A stretch of 64,000 nucleotides of DNA from UBA1381 sp964399965 (GTDB taxonomy: Bacteria > Bacillota > Clostridia > UBA1381), in contig CAYNRX010000008.1 of NCBI GenBank assembly GCA_964399965.1, forward strand, positions 1-64,000, written 5' to 3'. Shown one piece after another: positions 1 to 8,420 of the stretch; position 1 is the first letter of the stretch; each line of letters starts with the position of its first letter. Position numbers and translations under genes: made by a program. The notes under the pieces are model-generated. The model saw only the letters and a program-made list of their open reading frames with translations. It had not been told where the DNA came from and ran no database searches.

Positions 1-152
1 CAGTTGTCAACACCTTTTTCGCCGATTTTTGCGATTTGGTTAGGTTGCATAAATACACCCGAGCATTATCAACTTGCACTTGTGCTATCTCACAAGAAAA
101 TCCGTCAAGACACACTCCCGCACGCCGCTTTTACTCAATATTTTTCCCTCGT
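1..152. other. intergenic edge region downstream of divIVA
   Basis: No convincing gene is seen. On the minus strand a TTGACA-like -35 box lies at 5-10, pointing out of the window, so the next minus-strand gene probably starts beyond position 1. An ATG at 48-50 (minus) opens a frame that runs off the edge, but it has only a poor ribosome binding site. A 6-bp hairpin (CTTGTG/CACAAG) at about 82-102 lacks a T-tract and is not a good terminator. Confidence 0.3.
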
Positions 153-593
153 TCACTCCACTTTGGGCAGCGAATCCAGAAAATCAGTACAGCACATTTT
201 TATTCTCGCCTTGAATTTGGCCAGTTCTTCCTCCATCTGTCCTATCTCCTCGCGTCTTTTGGCATGAAGGACATCTATTTGCTTTTCCATATCCCGCGCA
301 TTGAGTTTTGCTCTCTTTACCACAAATTCAGCCTCCACCTCAGCATTTTTCTTGATCTGCGCCGCCGTTTCCTTCGCCGCGTCAATAGATTTCTGCATCG
401 AAAGCTCCATATCCTTATACCTATCGACAGCCTTCTCCAGAGCACGGTTTTCATCTAGAAGCTGTTTATTCTGATCTATCATGATCTGAAAATCTTTTAT
501 CACCTCATCCAGAAAGGCGTCTACCTCCTCACGCGAATAGCCGCGCAGCTTTATTTCAAATTCCTTGCTTTGAATGTCCTTTGGTGTGAGCAT
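153..593 (-). CDS. divIVA: DivIVA-domain cell division protein
   Basis: This 146-residue protein starts with the conserved DivIVA membrane-binding segment (LTPKDIQSKEFEIKLRGYS, then EEVDAFLDEV, residues 1-35). The rest is a long charged coiled coil. DivIVA proteins bind negatively curved membrane at septa and poles and recruit division or polar factors. I chose the ATG at 593 because GGGGAG lies 8 nt upstream; the in-frame GTG at 602 falls inside that ribosome binding site. It is the last gene of a ylmE-sepF-ylmH-divIVA block that matches the Bacillus order, except that no ylmG is present. The role in sporulation or division specific to this organism is inferred. Confidence 0.93.
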   Translation of the reverse strand: MLTPKDIQSKEFEIKLRGYSREEVDAFLDEVIKDFQIMIDQNKQLLDENRALEKAVDRYKDMELSMQKSIDAAKETAAQIKKNAEVEAEFVVKRAKLNARDMEKQIDVLHAKRREEIGQMEEELAKFKARIKMCCTDFLDSLPKVE

Positions 594-610
594 TAAAACC
601 ACTCCCCGAA

Positions 611-1351
611 TTAAATGTACTTTTCTATCCTTACATGAAATCTTCCCTTACGCGTCTCCCCGACCAGCCCGCGGTAGATATATCGCCCGTAACCACGTAC
701 CGAAAGCACATCTCCTGCTTTCAGGATCCGCGATATATCATTCGTCTCCAGATGATTCACCAGCACCCGGCCGCTCCTCACAAGGGCTGACGACTGTGAC
801 CTAGACAGCTTTGCCGCCGCCGCCAAGACAGCGTCGAGCCGCTCCGATGGCACCGTATCTTCTATGATCACCGTCTTTTCCGCTATGTCTGGGACTTCCT
901 CAGGCGTGCACAGATGCGTTTTTACCCCCTGTGAACCTATTTTAGTCAGATTCCTTTCAATATATTCCGCCGTTTCCGAAAGCGCAAATACGTAGGCCTT
1001 ATCCTCGTCAATAAGGATGTCGCCCACTTTACTCCTCTCTATCCCCAGGCCGAGAATGCTCCCCAAATAATCCCTGTGCGAAAGCTCCTTTTTATACGTC
1101 CTTTCTATCACCACCGCTTTCATCGGAAAGCATCGCTGAGTCTCCCATTCGCAAAACACGCCCAGGATCCTGCGGCGCGAGTTTTCTTTTCCCCCAAACC
1201 ATTCTATCTCCAATCCTACCGGAACATTCATCCCTCTGCACAGGATCGCCTGCTCGCCCTCATCCAAAAATCCGCTAAACCGCGGCGCAGCATATCTTTC
1301 ACAAAGCCTGAACATATCCTCCGCCCGCGCCAAAAGCAGCTTCTCTTCCAT
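611..1351 (-). CDS. ylmH: YlmH-family S4 RNA-binding protein
   Basis: This 246-residue protein has the YlmH N-terminal RNA-binding domain and a C-terminal S4 domain at about residues 169-220 (SERLDAVLAAAAKLSRSQ, then SGRVLVNH). YlmH proteins are associated with ribosomes and stalled peptidyl-tRNA complexes, and the gene is characteristically linked to divIVA and sepF. The stop lies 17 nt before the divIVA start, so the two are very likely cotranscribed. The length is normal for the family. Family assignment is firm; the exact cellular role here is from family knowledge. Confidence 0.92.
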   Translation of the reverse strand: MEEKLLLARAEDMFRLCERYAAPRFSGFLDEGEQAILCRGMNVPVGLEIEWFGGKENSRRRILGVFCEWETQRCFPMKAVVIERTYKKELSHRDYLGSILGLGIERSKVGDILIDEDKAYVFALSETAEYIERNLTKIGSQGVKTHLCTPEEVPDIAEKTVIIEDTVPSERLDAVLAAAAKLSRSQSSALVRSGRVLVNHLETNDISRILKAGDVLSVRGYGRYIYRGLVGETRKGRFHVRIEKYI

Positions 1352-1407
1352 ACTGTCTCCTTACAAAAAGTGGGCGAACACGAGTCCGCCCTAAACACAA
1401 ACTGTGA

Positions 1408-1893
1408 TCACACAGCCGACCAATCAAACCGTCCCGCCGTTTTCTCCCTGAGTTCCTCCTCCGTAATGTATACGTCTACCGGGACAACGACAAATATCCC
1501 GCCGGAGACTCTCTTGAGCGTTCCGTCAAGGCCATAGGCCGCTCCGGCCACAAAATCAACTATTCTCCTCGCCTCCTCGGTATCGAGCAGAGGCTTCACG
1601 TCAAATATCACCATGCTGCCGGTTTTAAGGTCGTCTACTATTTTGACCGACTCGTCAAACGATCTCGGCCTGCTTATCTTTACCTGCGGTCCGCCCGATA
1701 TAGGCACTACCTTGCTCTTGCGATTAAAAAAGCCCGACGCAGACTTCGACGATGACCGCTGCTTGGTGTGAGCCGACTCTCTGGGCTCCTCGTCATAATC
1801 GTCATAATCCTCGTAATCGTCGTAATCCTCATAATCATCATACGCGTCGCTGTTCATCCCCATAAAACCTTTTACTGAATCCAATATGCTCAT
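1408..1893 (-). CDS. sepF: SepF cell division protein
   Basis: This 161-residue protein has an N-terminal amphipathic start (SILDSVKGFMG), a strikingly repetitive acidic linker of Asp, Tyr and Glu at about residues 17-38, and a C-terminal SepF core that includes PRSFDESVKIVDDLKTGSMV. SepF anchors FtsZ filaments to the membrane and aligns the septal ring. The ATG is preceded by GGGAGG and overlaps the last base of the yggS stop codon (TAATG), so translation is probably coupled. The acidic linker is encoded by a near-tandem trinucleotide tract and may vary in length between strains. Confidence 0.95.
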   Translation of the reverse strand: MSILDSVKGFMGMNSDAYDDYEDYDDYEDYDDYDEEPRESAHTKQRSSSKSASGFFNRKSKVVPISGGPQVKISRPRSFDESVKIVDDLKTGSMVIFDVKPLLDTEEARRIVDFVAGAAYGLDGTLKRVSGGIFVVVPVDVYITEEELREKTAGRFDWSAV

Positions 1894-2600
1894 TACCGCT
1901 CGTTTCCTCCCTGATAGTTTTCTCTTGCACCGAATATCGCACTTCCGATCCTTACCATGTTAGCCCCGGCCTCTATCGCGGCTTCAAAATCGCCGCTCAT
2001 GCCCATCGACAACCAGCGCATAATAACATTATCGTATTTTTTGGCGCAAATGTCAAGATATAATTTATACATTTTTACAAAATACTCTTTATTTTTTTGT
2101 TTTTCGTCTGATTTTGGCACAATAGTCATAAGTCCTACTATCCTTATATTAGGAAAATTTCCAGCTTCTTGCAAAATTCCCTCCAGTTCTGCGGGACTCA
2201 CGCCGAATTTTGTCTCCTCACCGGATATGTTTACCTCGACAAGGATGTCCATGATCAGCCCATGCTTTTTTGCCTGGCGGTCTATCTCCGCCATCAGCTT
2301 TTGTGAATCCACCGAATGGATAAGGCAGACCTTATCTATCACATATTTGACCTTATTCGTCTGCAAATGCCCTATCTGATGCCACCTGACCGGCAGGACG
2401 TCCTCGTACTTATCGCGAAGCTCCTGCGGCCGGTTCTCGCCGATGTCGGTCACTCCCAGCTCTATGGCCTCGTTTATCATCTGCGGACCGTGGGTCTTGG
2501 TCACCGCTACCAGCGTTATATCCTCCGCCTTTCGTCCGCTCCTCTCGGCCGCCGCCGCTATCCGCTCCCGTACGGCTTTAAGGTTTTCCGCTATACTCAT
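1893..2600 (-). CDS. yggS: YggS/PROSC-family pyridoxal phosphate homeostasis protein
   Basis: This 235-residue protein is the single-domain PLP-binding TIM-barrel protein (YlmE in Bacillus, PLPBP in eukaryotes). Lys35 in LVAVTKTHG is the expected PLP Schiff-base residue, and the C-terminal motif RWLSMGMSGDFEAAI is the family signature for phosphate binding. It buffers PLP and affects amino- and keto-acid pools; no catalytic reaction is known. The start codon overlaps the stop of the HlyD-like gene (ATGA) and has AGGAGG 5 nt upstream. Its position next to sepF is conserved across Gram-positive bacteria. Confidence 0.95.
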   Translation of the reverse strand: MSIAENLKAVRERIAAAAERSGRKAEDITLVAVTKTHGPQMINEAIELGVTDIGENRPQELRDKYEDVLPVRWHQIGHLQTNKVKYVIDKVCLIHSVDSQKLMAEIDRQAKKHGLIMDILVEVNISGEETKFGVSPAELEGILQEAGNFPNIRIVGLMTIVPKSDEKQKNKEYFVKMYKLYLDICAKKYDNVIMRWLSMGMSGDFEAAIEAGANMVRIGSAIFGARENYQGGNER

Positions 2601-3781
2601 TGTACCTCCTGTTCTCCCGTCAATATCCTGTCCCCGTTTTCCAGCTGACGCTGGGCGTCCTCCTTAGAACGTATCACCGAGTATCCGCCCTCGTCCGTAT
2701 AAAGCACATCACAGGGGTAAAAATTCTGCACATTATCCCTTTCGGCAAAAACGCCGGTAACGCCGTCCTGCGTCTTGACTGCGCCCTGCGGCACGCCGAA
2801 GCCGGTATAGCTCTCGAATATCACCCGCATACCGCTCTGGCGGTAAGAATAAACGCCTTCCAGGTAGGACGAGCTTTCAAACACTACCACGCTCCGGCCG
2901 TTTTCATCCTGAGACTTATAAACGACCTTGCCCTCGACCGTACCGCCTCTTATACTGTCAAAGCTCAGCTCGTATTCCTCGCCCTCCGTGCACCTGCCGG
3001 CCTGGGCGGTATCCATCACCGCCGCCGCATACCACAAATGGTTATTCACGACCTTGCATACCCGGTCGCCGGCGGAAACCGTTGTCGTCGCCGTCCTTGA
3101 CTGCGTGACCTCCAGCGATTCTAAATAGCTGGGCGTCAGCTGCGAGAAACCGCCGGGCGTCAGCTGTTCCTCCATTCCGTCGAGTATCGTTGTGTACACT
3201 CCCGCCGCCTCCGAATAGACCTCGCTGTAATTATCGCCCAGCTGCTGTTCTATCTGGTCTTTCTGCGACTGCAGCACCTCAAGTTTGTTCTCCTCGGTAT
3301 ACGTACCGGCGCGGATATTATTTATATCGGATTTATACTGATATATCTGCTCTATATCGCCTTCAGCCGCCGCTTCTATTATATCGTTCGTCTTATTCTG
3401 GACGCTGCTCTCAACAGAGGTGGAGCTGGACGACGAATACAGGCTGCTTCTGGCGCTGTCCTGCCTGGCGTTGGCTATCTTTTTGTTAATTACATTCAGC
3501 TCCCGCAGTGTATCGGTGCTTATCGACTGGCTGTATACCGTAAACAGCAGCGAATTATTGGCCACTCGCGACCCTTCTGTACTGCTGCTGTAAACAGTAC
3601 CCGAGGCCGGAGCCGTATAAACCCTTTCCTCGCGTATAATATAGCCGTCCGCATCGGCCGCGTCAAGCACTGTGACCTCAGCCGCCGTCACGGAATTGAG
3701 CGGCTCCTGCGCAAAACGGATACCGTAGAATACCATCGCCGCTATGGCGACGACAGCTATTATAACAAGACCCTTTTTCAT
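2597..3781 (-). CDS. HlyD-like membrane-anchored protein of the ylm cluster
   Basis: This 394-residue protein has an N-terminal transmembrane segment (about residues 4-21). It is followed by a biotinyl-lipoyl-like strand set (YIIREERVYTAPASGTVYSS), a Ser-rich coiled region at about 90-165, and a C-terminal beta-barrel region ending in a repeat of the lipoyl-type fold. This is the organisation of HlyD/membrane-fusion adaptor proteins, and it occupies the ylmD position upstream of yggS. No transporter partner lies next to it, so a role in export is not supported here; an envelope role tied to division is possible. The ATG at 3781 has GGAG 9 nt upstream. Confidence 0.75.
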   Translation of the reverse strand: MKKGLVIIAVVAIAAMVFYGIRFAQEPLNSVTAAEVTVLDAADADGYIIREERVYTAPASGTVYSSSTEGSRVANNSLLFTVYSQSISTDTLRELNVINKKIANARQDSARSSLYSSSSSTSVESSVQNKTNDIIEAAAEGDIEQIYQYKSDINNIRAGTYTEENKLEVLQSQKDQIEQQLGDNYSEVYSEAAGVYTTILDGMEEQLTPGGFSQLTPSYLESLEVTQSRTATTTVSAGDRVCKVVNNHLWYAAAVMDTAQAGRCTEGEEYELSFDSIRGGTVEGKVVYKSQDENGRSVVVFESSSYLEGVYSYRQSGMRVIFESYTGFGVPQGAVKTQDGVTGVFAERDNVQNFYPCDVLYTDEGGYSVIRSKEDAQRQLENGDRILTGEQEVQ

Positions 3782-3806
3782 TGGATCAGACTCCTCTTAA
3801 ATTATC

Positions 3807-4931
3807 TCATTCATTTTTCCCGAAATACATCACTGCTCCGGCCGCTTCGGAAAATCTTCCCAGCGTGCCCGATATCAGCTTGTTGTTTAAAATATCCTCG
3901 CGGCCGGCCTTCACTATCGACACCAGTTCGCAGAGGAAATACGGCTCCTTAGCCTGCGCCATACGCGCAAGCCTGACTATAAAGCCCTCCTCGTCCGCAT
4001 CGGCTACGCTGTAGCTTTTCTCAAGCTTTTCATACTCCTCCAGCACCAGCCCGCGCAGCTCATCAAAGGAATACGCACAGTAGCGGAATATCCCCAAGAG
4101 CTCCGCCGCTGCCTCCAGCCCCGACAACATCGCCGCCGAATACAAGCGCCTGGCCCGTCTCATCGAGCCGCTCTCTATATAATACCAGCTTCCCTCAACG
4201 ACGCCGAAAGCGCGCATCGTATCCAGATACCCTTGGGCGACGTTTTTTATCATATTCTCCGCATCAAAATCCAGCGTTCCCACAATATTTTCCGCCGGCC
4301 GCACCAGCACCACATTCTTGGCAAAATCCTTTGCTCCCCTCGTTATGCCTATACCGCGCACATCCGCCACTATTATATTCTCGTAGCCGCGCTCCGTCAG
4401 GAGGTTCACGGGGATGTTATTCCTCACTCCGCCGTCTATAAACGATTCCTCCCCTATCTTTTTCGCCCGGAATCCGACCACTCGCGAGCTGGCGGTTATA
4501 TAATCGATCAACTCTCCCTCGGGTATCTCTTCCTTGAACAGCGATACCTCGGTGTGATTCGTCAATGAATACGTAACCAACCCATAATCCACAGGCGAGC
4601 GGCGCAGCTTTTCCTCGTCCACCATTTCCTTAAGCAGCCTTTCCAGCGGCTCCATGTCCGGCTTGCCGCTAAAAAGCTCCATCACATTTTTTATATCGAT
4701 AAGGTTTTCCGTTTCATTTTTCACGGATATTATATCCGACAGCTTTATCCGGCTCCATACCTCGGCAGCCTTGTCAAAATCGCCCTGCGCTATCAGCGCG
4801 CCGTTTATCGCTCCTATCGAGGTGCCGGCCACCGCCGATATCTTTATCCCCAGATCGCACAGAGCTTGATATACCCCTATCTGGTAAGAACCCTTGACTC
4901 CGCCGCCTGCCAGCACAAGACCCCATTTCAT
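3807..4931 (-). CDS. patatin-like phospholipase family protein
   Basis: This 374-residue cytoplasmic protein shows the complete patatin catalytic set. It has the oxyanion-hole glycine motif GGGVKG (residues 9-14), the nucleophile elbow GTSIG with Ser38, and the dyad aspartate in DGG (Asp166). Patatin enzymes hydrolyse acyl esters of phospholipids or other lipids by a Ser-Asp dyad. The C-terminal half (from about residue 260) is less conserved and of unknown role. The gene is 16 nt downstream of trhP and 25 nt upstream of the HlyD-like gene, so it is probably part of the same transcript. The substrate is unknown. Confidence 0.88.
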   Translation of the reverse strand: MKWGLVLAGGGVKGSYQIGVYQALCDLGIKISAVAGTSIGAINGALIAQGDFDKAAEVWSRIKLSDIISVKNETENLIDIKNVMELFSGKPDMEPLERLLKEMVDEEKLRRSPVDYGLVTYSLTNHTEVSLFKEEIPEGELIDYITASSRVVGFRAKKIGEESFIDGGVRNNIPVNLLTERGYENIIVADVRGIGITRGAKDFAKNVVLVRPAENIVGTLDFDAENMIKNVAQGYLDTMRAFGVVEGSWYYIESGSMRRARRLYSAAMLSGLEAAAELLGIFRYCAYSFDELRGLVLEEYEKLEKSYSVADADEEGFIVRLARMAQAKEPYFLCELVSIVKAGREDILNNKLISGTLGRFSEAAGAVMYFGKNE

Positions 4932-4947
4932 AAGCTCCTCCCGCAGA

Positions 4948-6186
4948 CTAATCTGCCTTTTTCCTGCGCACCATCGCCCAGGAGTCCACCGGCTGGGCGA
5001 GCTTCGTGCGCACCGTCATCTCCGCATGAGGGGCGACCGTTATCTCTTCGCCGTCCCCGTTTTCCATCCTGCCTATGACCTGCTTAAAATAAGTCTTCCC
5101 CGGGCGTATGACCTCCACCTCTTCGCCCGCAAAAAAACGGTTGCGCTGAGCAAGCGTAGCCATGCCCGTCTTTTCATCATAGCCCGTCACCACCGCTACC
5201 AGGTCGTAATCCCTTATATAAGAGCTGTTGGCGTACACCTGCGAATCCTCGTCCGGTCTATCAAAATAAAACCCGGTCGTATACGGTCGGTGACTTACCT
5301 TCAAAAGCTCCTCGTAGGACTCCTGTGAAAACCGGTAATTTTCAGGATCCTCCAGGTAACGGTCAATCTCACGCCGGTATGCGCCGACTACCGTAGCCAC
5401 GTAATAGGAGGTCTTTACGCGTCCCTCGAGCTTAAGGCTGGTGATCCCGCTTTTGATAAGCTCCGGGATATGGCGTATCATACACAGATCCTTGGAATTG
5501 AAAATGAACGTCCCTCTGTCGTTTTCGAAAACGTCCATGTACTGCCCGGGACGCTTTTCCTCTACCAGCGAATACCGCCAGCGGCAAGGATGCGAACAGC
5601 GTCCGCGGTTGGAATCGCGATGGGTCATATAATTCGACAACAAACAGCGTCCCGAATACGATATACACATCGCCCCGTGCACGAACGCCTCCAGCTCCAG
5701 CTCCGGAGGAGTATTCCGGCGTATCTCTTCGATCTCTGAAAGCGACAGCTCCCTTGCCAGCACCACCCGTTTTGCTCCCAGCCGGTGCCAGAACGCGGCC
5801 GAACGGTAGTTTACGTTGTTGGCCTGGGTGCTTATATGCACCGGCAGCTCCGGAGCCAGCCTCCTTATAGTATCGAACATCCCGGGGTCGGCCACAAGCA
5901 CCGCGTCAAAACCCAGCGGCCGTATCTGTTTTATATATTCCTCAAATTGAGCTATGTCCTCGTTATGCGGCAGGATATTGGCCGTAAGATACACCTTTTT
6001 CCCGCGCTCATGGGCAAACTCCAGCCCCTCCCTCATCTCCTCGAGGGAGAAATTCTCCGCCGCCGCCCGCAGGCTGTACGCTTCGCCGCCGATATAGACC
6101 GCATCGGCTCCGTACATCACTGCCGTTTTCAGCTTTTCCAGACTTCCTCCCGGAGCCAAAAGCTCCGGACGCTTAATTCCCATCAT
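4948..6186 (-). CDS. trhP: U32-family tRNA hydroxylation protein (TrhP-like)
   Basis: This 412-residue protein opens with PELLAPGGSLEKLKTAV and carries the U32 cysteine set C174, C181, C197 and C201, expected to hold an iron-sulfur cluster. U32 proteins named TrhP (YrrN/YrrO in Bacillus, YegQ in E. coli) make 5-hydroxyuridine at tRNA position 34 using prephenate; they are not peptidases in this clade. The upstream genes are trmR and mltG, which is the Bacillus yrrL-yrrM-yrrN/O order, so the tRNA role is well supported by context. A single TrhP replaces the two of Bacillus. GGGAG lies 7 nt before the ATG at 6186. A 278-bp mobile element separates it from trmR. Confidence 0.88.
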   Translation of the reverse strand: MMGIKRPELLAPGGSLEKLKTAVMYGADAVYIGGEAYSLRAAAENFSLEEMREGLEFAHERGKKVYLTANILPHNEDIAQFEEYIKQIRPLGFDAVLVADPGMFDTIRRLAPELPVHISTQANNVNYRSAAFWHRLGAKRVVLARELSLSEIEEIRRNTPPELELEAFVHGAMCISYSGRCLLSNYMTHRDSNRGRCSHPCRWRYSLVEEKRPGQYMDVFENDRGTFIFNSKDLCMIRHIPELIKSGITSLKLEGRVKTSYYVATVVGAYRREIDRYLEDPENYRFSQESYEELLKVSHRPYTTGFYFDRPDEDSQVYANSSYIRDYDLVAVVTGYDEKTGMATLAQRNRFFAGEEVEVIRPGKTYFKQVIGRMENGDGEEITVAPHAEMTVRTKLAQPVDSWAMVRRKKAD

Positions 6187-6202
6187 TCACTGTCTCCCTG
6201 TA

Positions 6203-6214
6203 TTTTTACCGATA
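6203..6214. repeat. target-site duplication, left copy (element 1)
   Basis: The 12-mer TTTTTACCGATA directly precedes the mobile element and is repeated exactly at 6493-6504 directly after it. Because the element's last two bases (TA) also match the flank, the apparent duplication can be read as slightly longer. Confidence 0.85.
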
Positions 6215-6492
6215 TAGTCAATTGCGAAACCCTTTCGCAATTGATTCCTGGCTAATGAAGAAAATAAAAGTTCCGTTGATTGGCGGTCTAAAGACCGCTG
6301 AAACTTTTATTTTCGCAATTTTTGACGCATTTTCAGCATTTTTGCTTTGCAAAAATCGGCAGCTGCTGCCGACCGCGCCTTCTTGCGCGGTGCGGAGTCG
6401 TCAAAAATTGATTGAAATTCGAGGGTACAACCCTCGAGCTCCCCAGAATAAGGAAATAATTGAAAAACGCTGACGCGTTTTTCAATTATCTA
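6215..6492 (+). mobile_element. palindromic MITE-like element, full-length copy 1
   Basis: This 278-bp element starts TAGTCAATTG and ends CAATTATCTA, giving imperfect terminal inverted repeats. It contains five structural modules. A is a hairpin at 6217-6245. B is a long hairpin at 6260-6314 (GAAAATAAAAGTT arms with an inner GCGGTCT/AGACCGC stem). C is a 12-bp closing stem (6316-6327/6399-6410) enclosing three small hairpins, so it is branched. D is a hairpin at 6420-6436, and Z is a terminal hairpin at about 6457-6489. It has no credible coding capacity. It lies between trmR and trhP and supplies the present trmR stop codon. Four more copies occur in this window. Confidence 0.85.
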
Positions 6493-7141
6493 TTTTTACC
6501 GATATTGTGACCCCATCGCCCAGCGGCAATATCGCAGTCTCCAGCTGCGGATGCTCCATCAAGGCGTCGATGAATTTCCTCAGCCGCTTTACTATCGTTA
6601 TTTTCCTGCGCACAACGTGCGCCTTGTCGGCTATCATTCCCTTATAAAGGACGTTGTCGGCCACCAAAAGCCCTCCCGGCCGCAGCAGGCTGACGCAGTC
6701 GGCCAGCATATAGATATAGTGCGCCTTGGGGCCGTCGAGGAATATCAGGTCGAACGGCCCTGAAAATTCTCCAAGACACGTCTTGGCGTCCGCCTCTACC
6801 ACGCTTATTCTCTCCTCAAGGCCTGCTTTTCGTATATTGTCCCGGGCAAGCTCCGCCATCCGGCTGTCGTTTTCCACCGAGACCACCTCCGCTCCCGCGG
6901 CCTTGGCCATCAATATCGCCGAATAGCCGATAGCCGTGCCTATCTCCAGGATCCTCTTCGCCCCGCAAGCCCTGGAGAGCACAGCCAAAAACCTGGCCGT
7001 CTCCGGCTCTGCTATCGGCACCGAATTTTCCTCCGCATACTCCTCAAGCGAGCGCAGGAGGGGATCGTCCTGATGTATCTTGGCTCTTAAAAATCCCGTT
7101 ATATACGAATGGACGATCGCGTCCTTATCGTACTCTATCAT
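6482..7141 (-). CDS. trmR: TrmR-like tRNA 5-hydroxyuridine O-methyltransferase
   Basis: This 219-residue class I SAM-dependent O-methyltransferase has motif I ILEIGTAIGYSAILMA (about residues 60-75) and the metal/substrate motif FDLIFLDGPKAHY (about 125-137). Family members adjacent to trhP (YrrM in Bacillus) convert ho5U34 to mo5U34 in tRNA. The start overlaps the mltG stop by 4 nt (ATGA). The last two codons and the stop (D, N, TGA) come from the inserted mobile element; the pre-insertion sequence would have ended Q-G-D-S-E and overlapped the trhP start. The enzyme core is intact, so it is likely functional. Confidence 0.9.
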   Translation of the reverse strand: MIEYDKDAIVHSYITGFLRAKIHQDDPLLRSLEEYAEENSVPIAEPETARFLAVLSRACGAKRILEIGTAIGYSAILMAKAAGAEVVSVENDSRMAELARDNIRKAGLEERISVVEADAKTCLGEFSGPFDLIFLDGPKAHYIYMLADCVSLLRPGGLLVADNVLYKGMIADKAHVVRRKITIVKRLRKFIDALMEHPQLETAILPLGDGVTISVKIDN

Positions 7142-8193
7142 TCTATCACGCCTTCGTCAAAAGTAATATTGAGCTGCTTGCCGTTTATGGCCGAGATGAA
7201 CTCATCGCGCGTCATCGCATATATATCCTCCCCATCTTCGGTCGCGGCATGATAGGTGTAATAATGCACCGCCGGGGAAAGCGCCGCCTGTATGCTTTCA
7301 ATGGAAGGGCTGCACACCGGCCCGAACGGCAATCCCGTATACACAAAGGTATTGTAGGGCGAATCTATACGCAGATCATTCTGCGACAGCTGCGGTTTTC
7401 TCTCTTTTAACACATACTGCACCGTAGACGGGCATTGCAGCTTCATGTTGGCATTTCTTCTGTTGTAAAGCACACCGGCCACGTTCGCCCTTTCATCACC
7501 GGAACCGGCCTCCCTTTCCACCAGAGAAGCCATCGCCACCACCTGATCGACCGACATACTGTATTCGGCCGCTTTCTGATAGTATTCCTCAACGAATTGA
7601 TTGTCAAACGCCTCCAGCATCAGATCGACTATGCTTTGCGCACTCATGCCGGTCGGTATCTCATATGTAGCCGGATACAGGTATCCCTCAAGCGGATATT
7701 CCCGCGCGGTCACATCGGCCAAAAACCGGTAATCATAATTTTCCGGATGCTTTAAGGCCTCCAAAAAATCGGCCGCTGCCAAAAGACCGGCCTCCTCAAG
7801 CTGCTCGGCTATTTCTCTGGCCTCGCTGCCCGGGGATATTATCACCGTCACCATTTCCCGTCCCGGCGTTACCAAAAGATCCAAAATATCATCGTAGCTC
7901 ATGCCGGGCGTTATCGTAGCTCCGCCCGATTTAAAGTTCCCCTCATATCCGCCCAGGTCAGCCGTGGCCTTGAAAACGGTCTTATACTTTATTATCCCCT
8001 CGTCTTTTAAAAGGTCGGCAAGCTCATTTACCGTGATCCCTTCTCCTATGGAGATATGTTTGCTCTCGCCGATGGAAATGCCCGTGCTGTCCTTGAACAT
8101 CAATGCGGCAGCCAATATTATCACTGCCAATATAACGATTATTATACCGGCAGCCTTGGGGCCGCGCCTGTCTTTTTTAACTCGTACTGACAA
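7138..8193 (-). CDS. mltG: MltG endolytic murein transglycosylase
   Basis: This protein of about 351 residues has a short basic N-terminus, one transmembrane helix (about residues 15-33) and an extracellular YceG/MltG domain. The domain contains the active-site motif SLVEREAGSGDERANVAGVLYNR-like region at about residues 223-245, with the catalytic glutamate in V-E-R-E. MltG cleaves nascent peptidoglycan strands and sets glycan length. AGGAGG touches the ATG at 8199 with no spacing but lies 6 nt before a TTG at 8193, so I prefer the TTG start. The gene heads the mltG-trmR-trhP run and has a sigma-A promoter at 8247-8275. Confidence 0.92.
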   Translation of the reverse strand: MSVRVKKDRRGPKAAGIIIVILAVIILAAALMFKDSTGISIGESKHISIGEGITVNELADLLKDEGIIKYKTVFKATADLGGYEGNFKSGGATITPGMSYDDILDLLVTPGREMVTVIISPGSEAREIAEQLEEAGLLAAADFLEALKHPENYDYRFLADVTAREYPLEGYLYPATYEIPTGMSAQSIVDLMLEAFDNQFVEEYYQKAAEYSMSVDQVVAMASLVEREAGSGDERANVAGVLYNRRNANMKLQCPSTVQYVLKERKPQLSQNDLRIDSPYNTFVYTGLPFGPVCSPSIESIQAALSPAVHYYTYHAATEDGEDIYAMTRDEFISAINGKQLNITFDEGVIE

Positions 8194-8246
8194 TTTCATC
8201 CTCCTCTGCTATCTAAAAGCCTGTTTGAATATTACTATACTATTTT

Positions 8247-8275
8247 ATTTTATACTAAAATCCCCTTTTAGTCAA
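8247..8275 (-). promoter_or_regulatory. sigma-A promoter of mltG operon
   Basis: On the minus strand TTGACT (8270-8275) and TAAAAT (8247-8252) are separated by 17 bp, about 55 nt before the mltG start. Confidence 0.7.
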
Positions 8276-8320
8276 GTGCTAATGACGAAAAATCGGATAT
8301 TTCGACTTATAAAGAGACGT

Positions 8321-8382
8321 CAAAAAGAAACACACCGCCTATACATCGCAGGTTTCTCAAGACCTGAAATATATAGCGGTGT
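8321..8382 (-). terminator. intrinsic terminator of spoVT
   Basis: On the minus strand a long interrupted hairpin with ACACCGC/GCGGTGT outer arms (8332-8338 and 8376-8382) is followed by a run of T residues. It lies 38 nt after the spoVT stop. Confidence 0.8.
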
Positions 8383-8420
8383 GCCGCAAGACTTTACTAT
8401 TATTGCATTTTACCGGCTTT

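Noticed and set aside
153..593. Long plus-strand frames over divIVA at the left edge.
   Set aside because: The minus-strand DivIVA frame has clear homology, and the plus frames have Cys/Ser/Phe-rich nonsense composition.
2597..3781. Assignment of the HlyD-like protein as a type I secretion or multidrug efflux adaptor.
   Set aside because: No ABC transporter or outer-membrane partner is nearby, and the gene sits in a division cluster.
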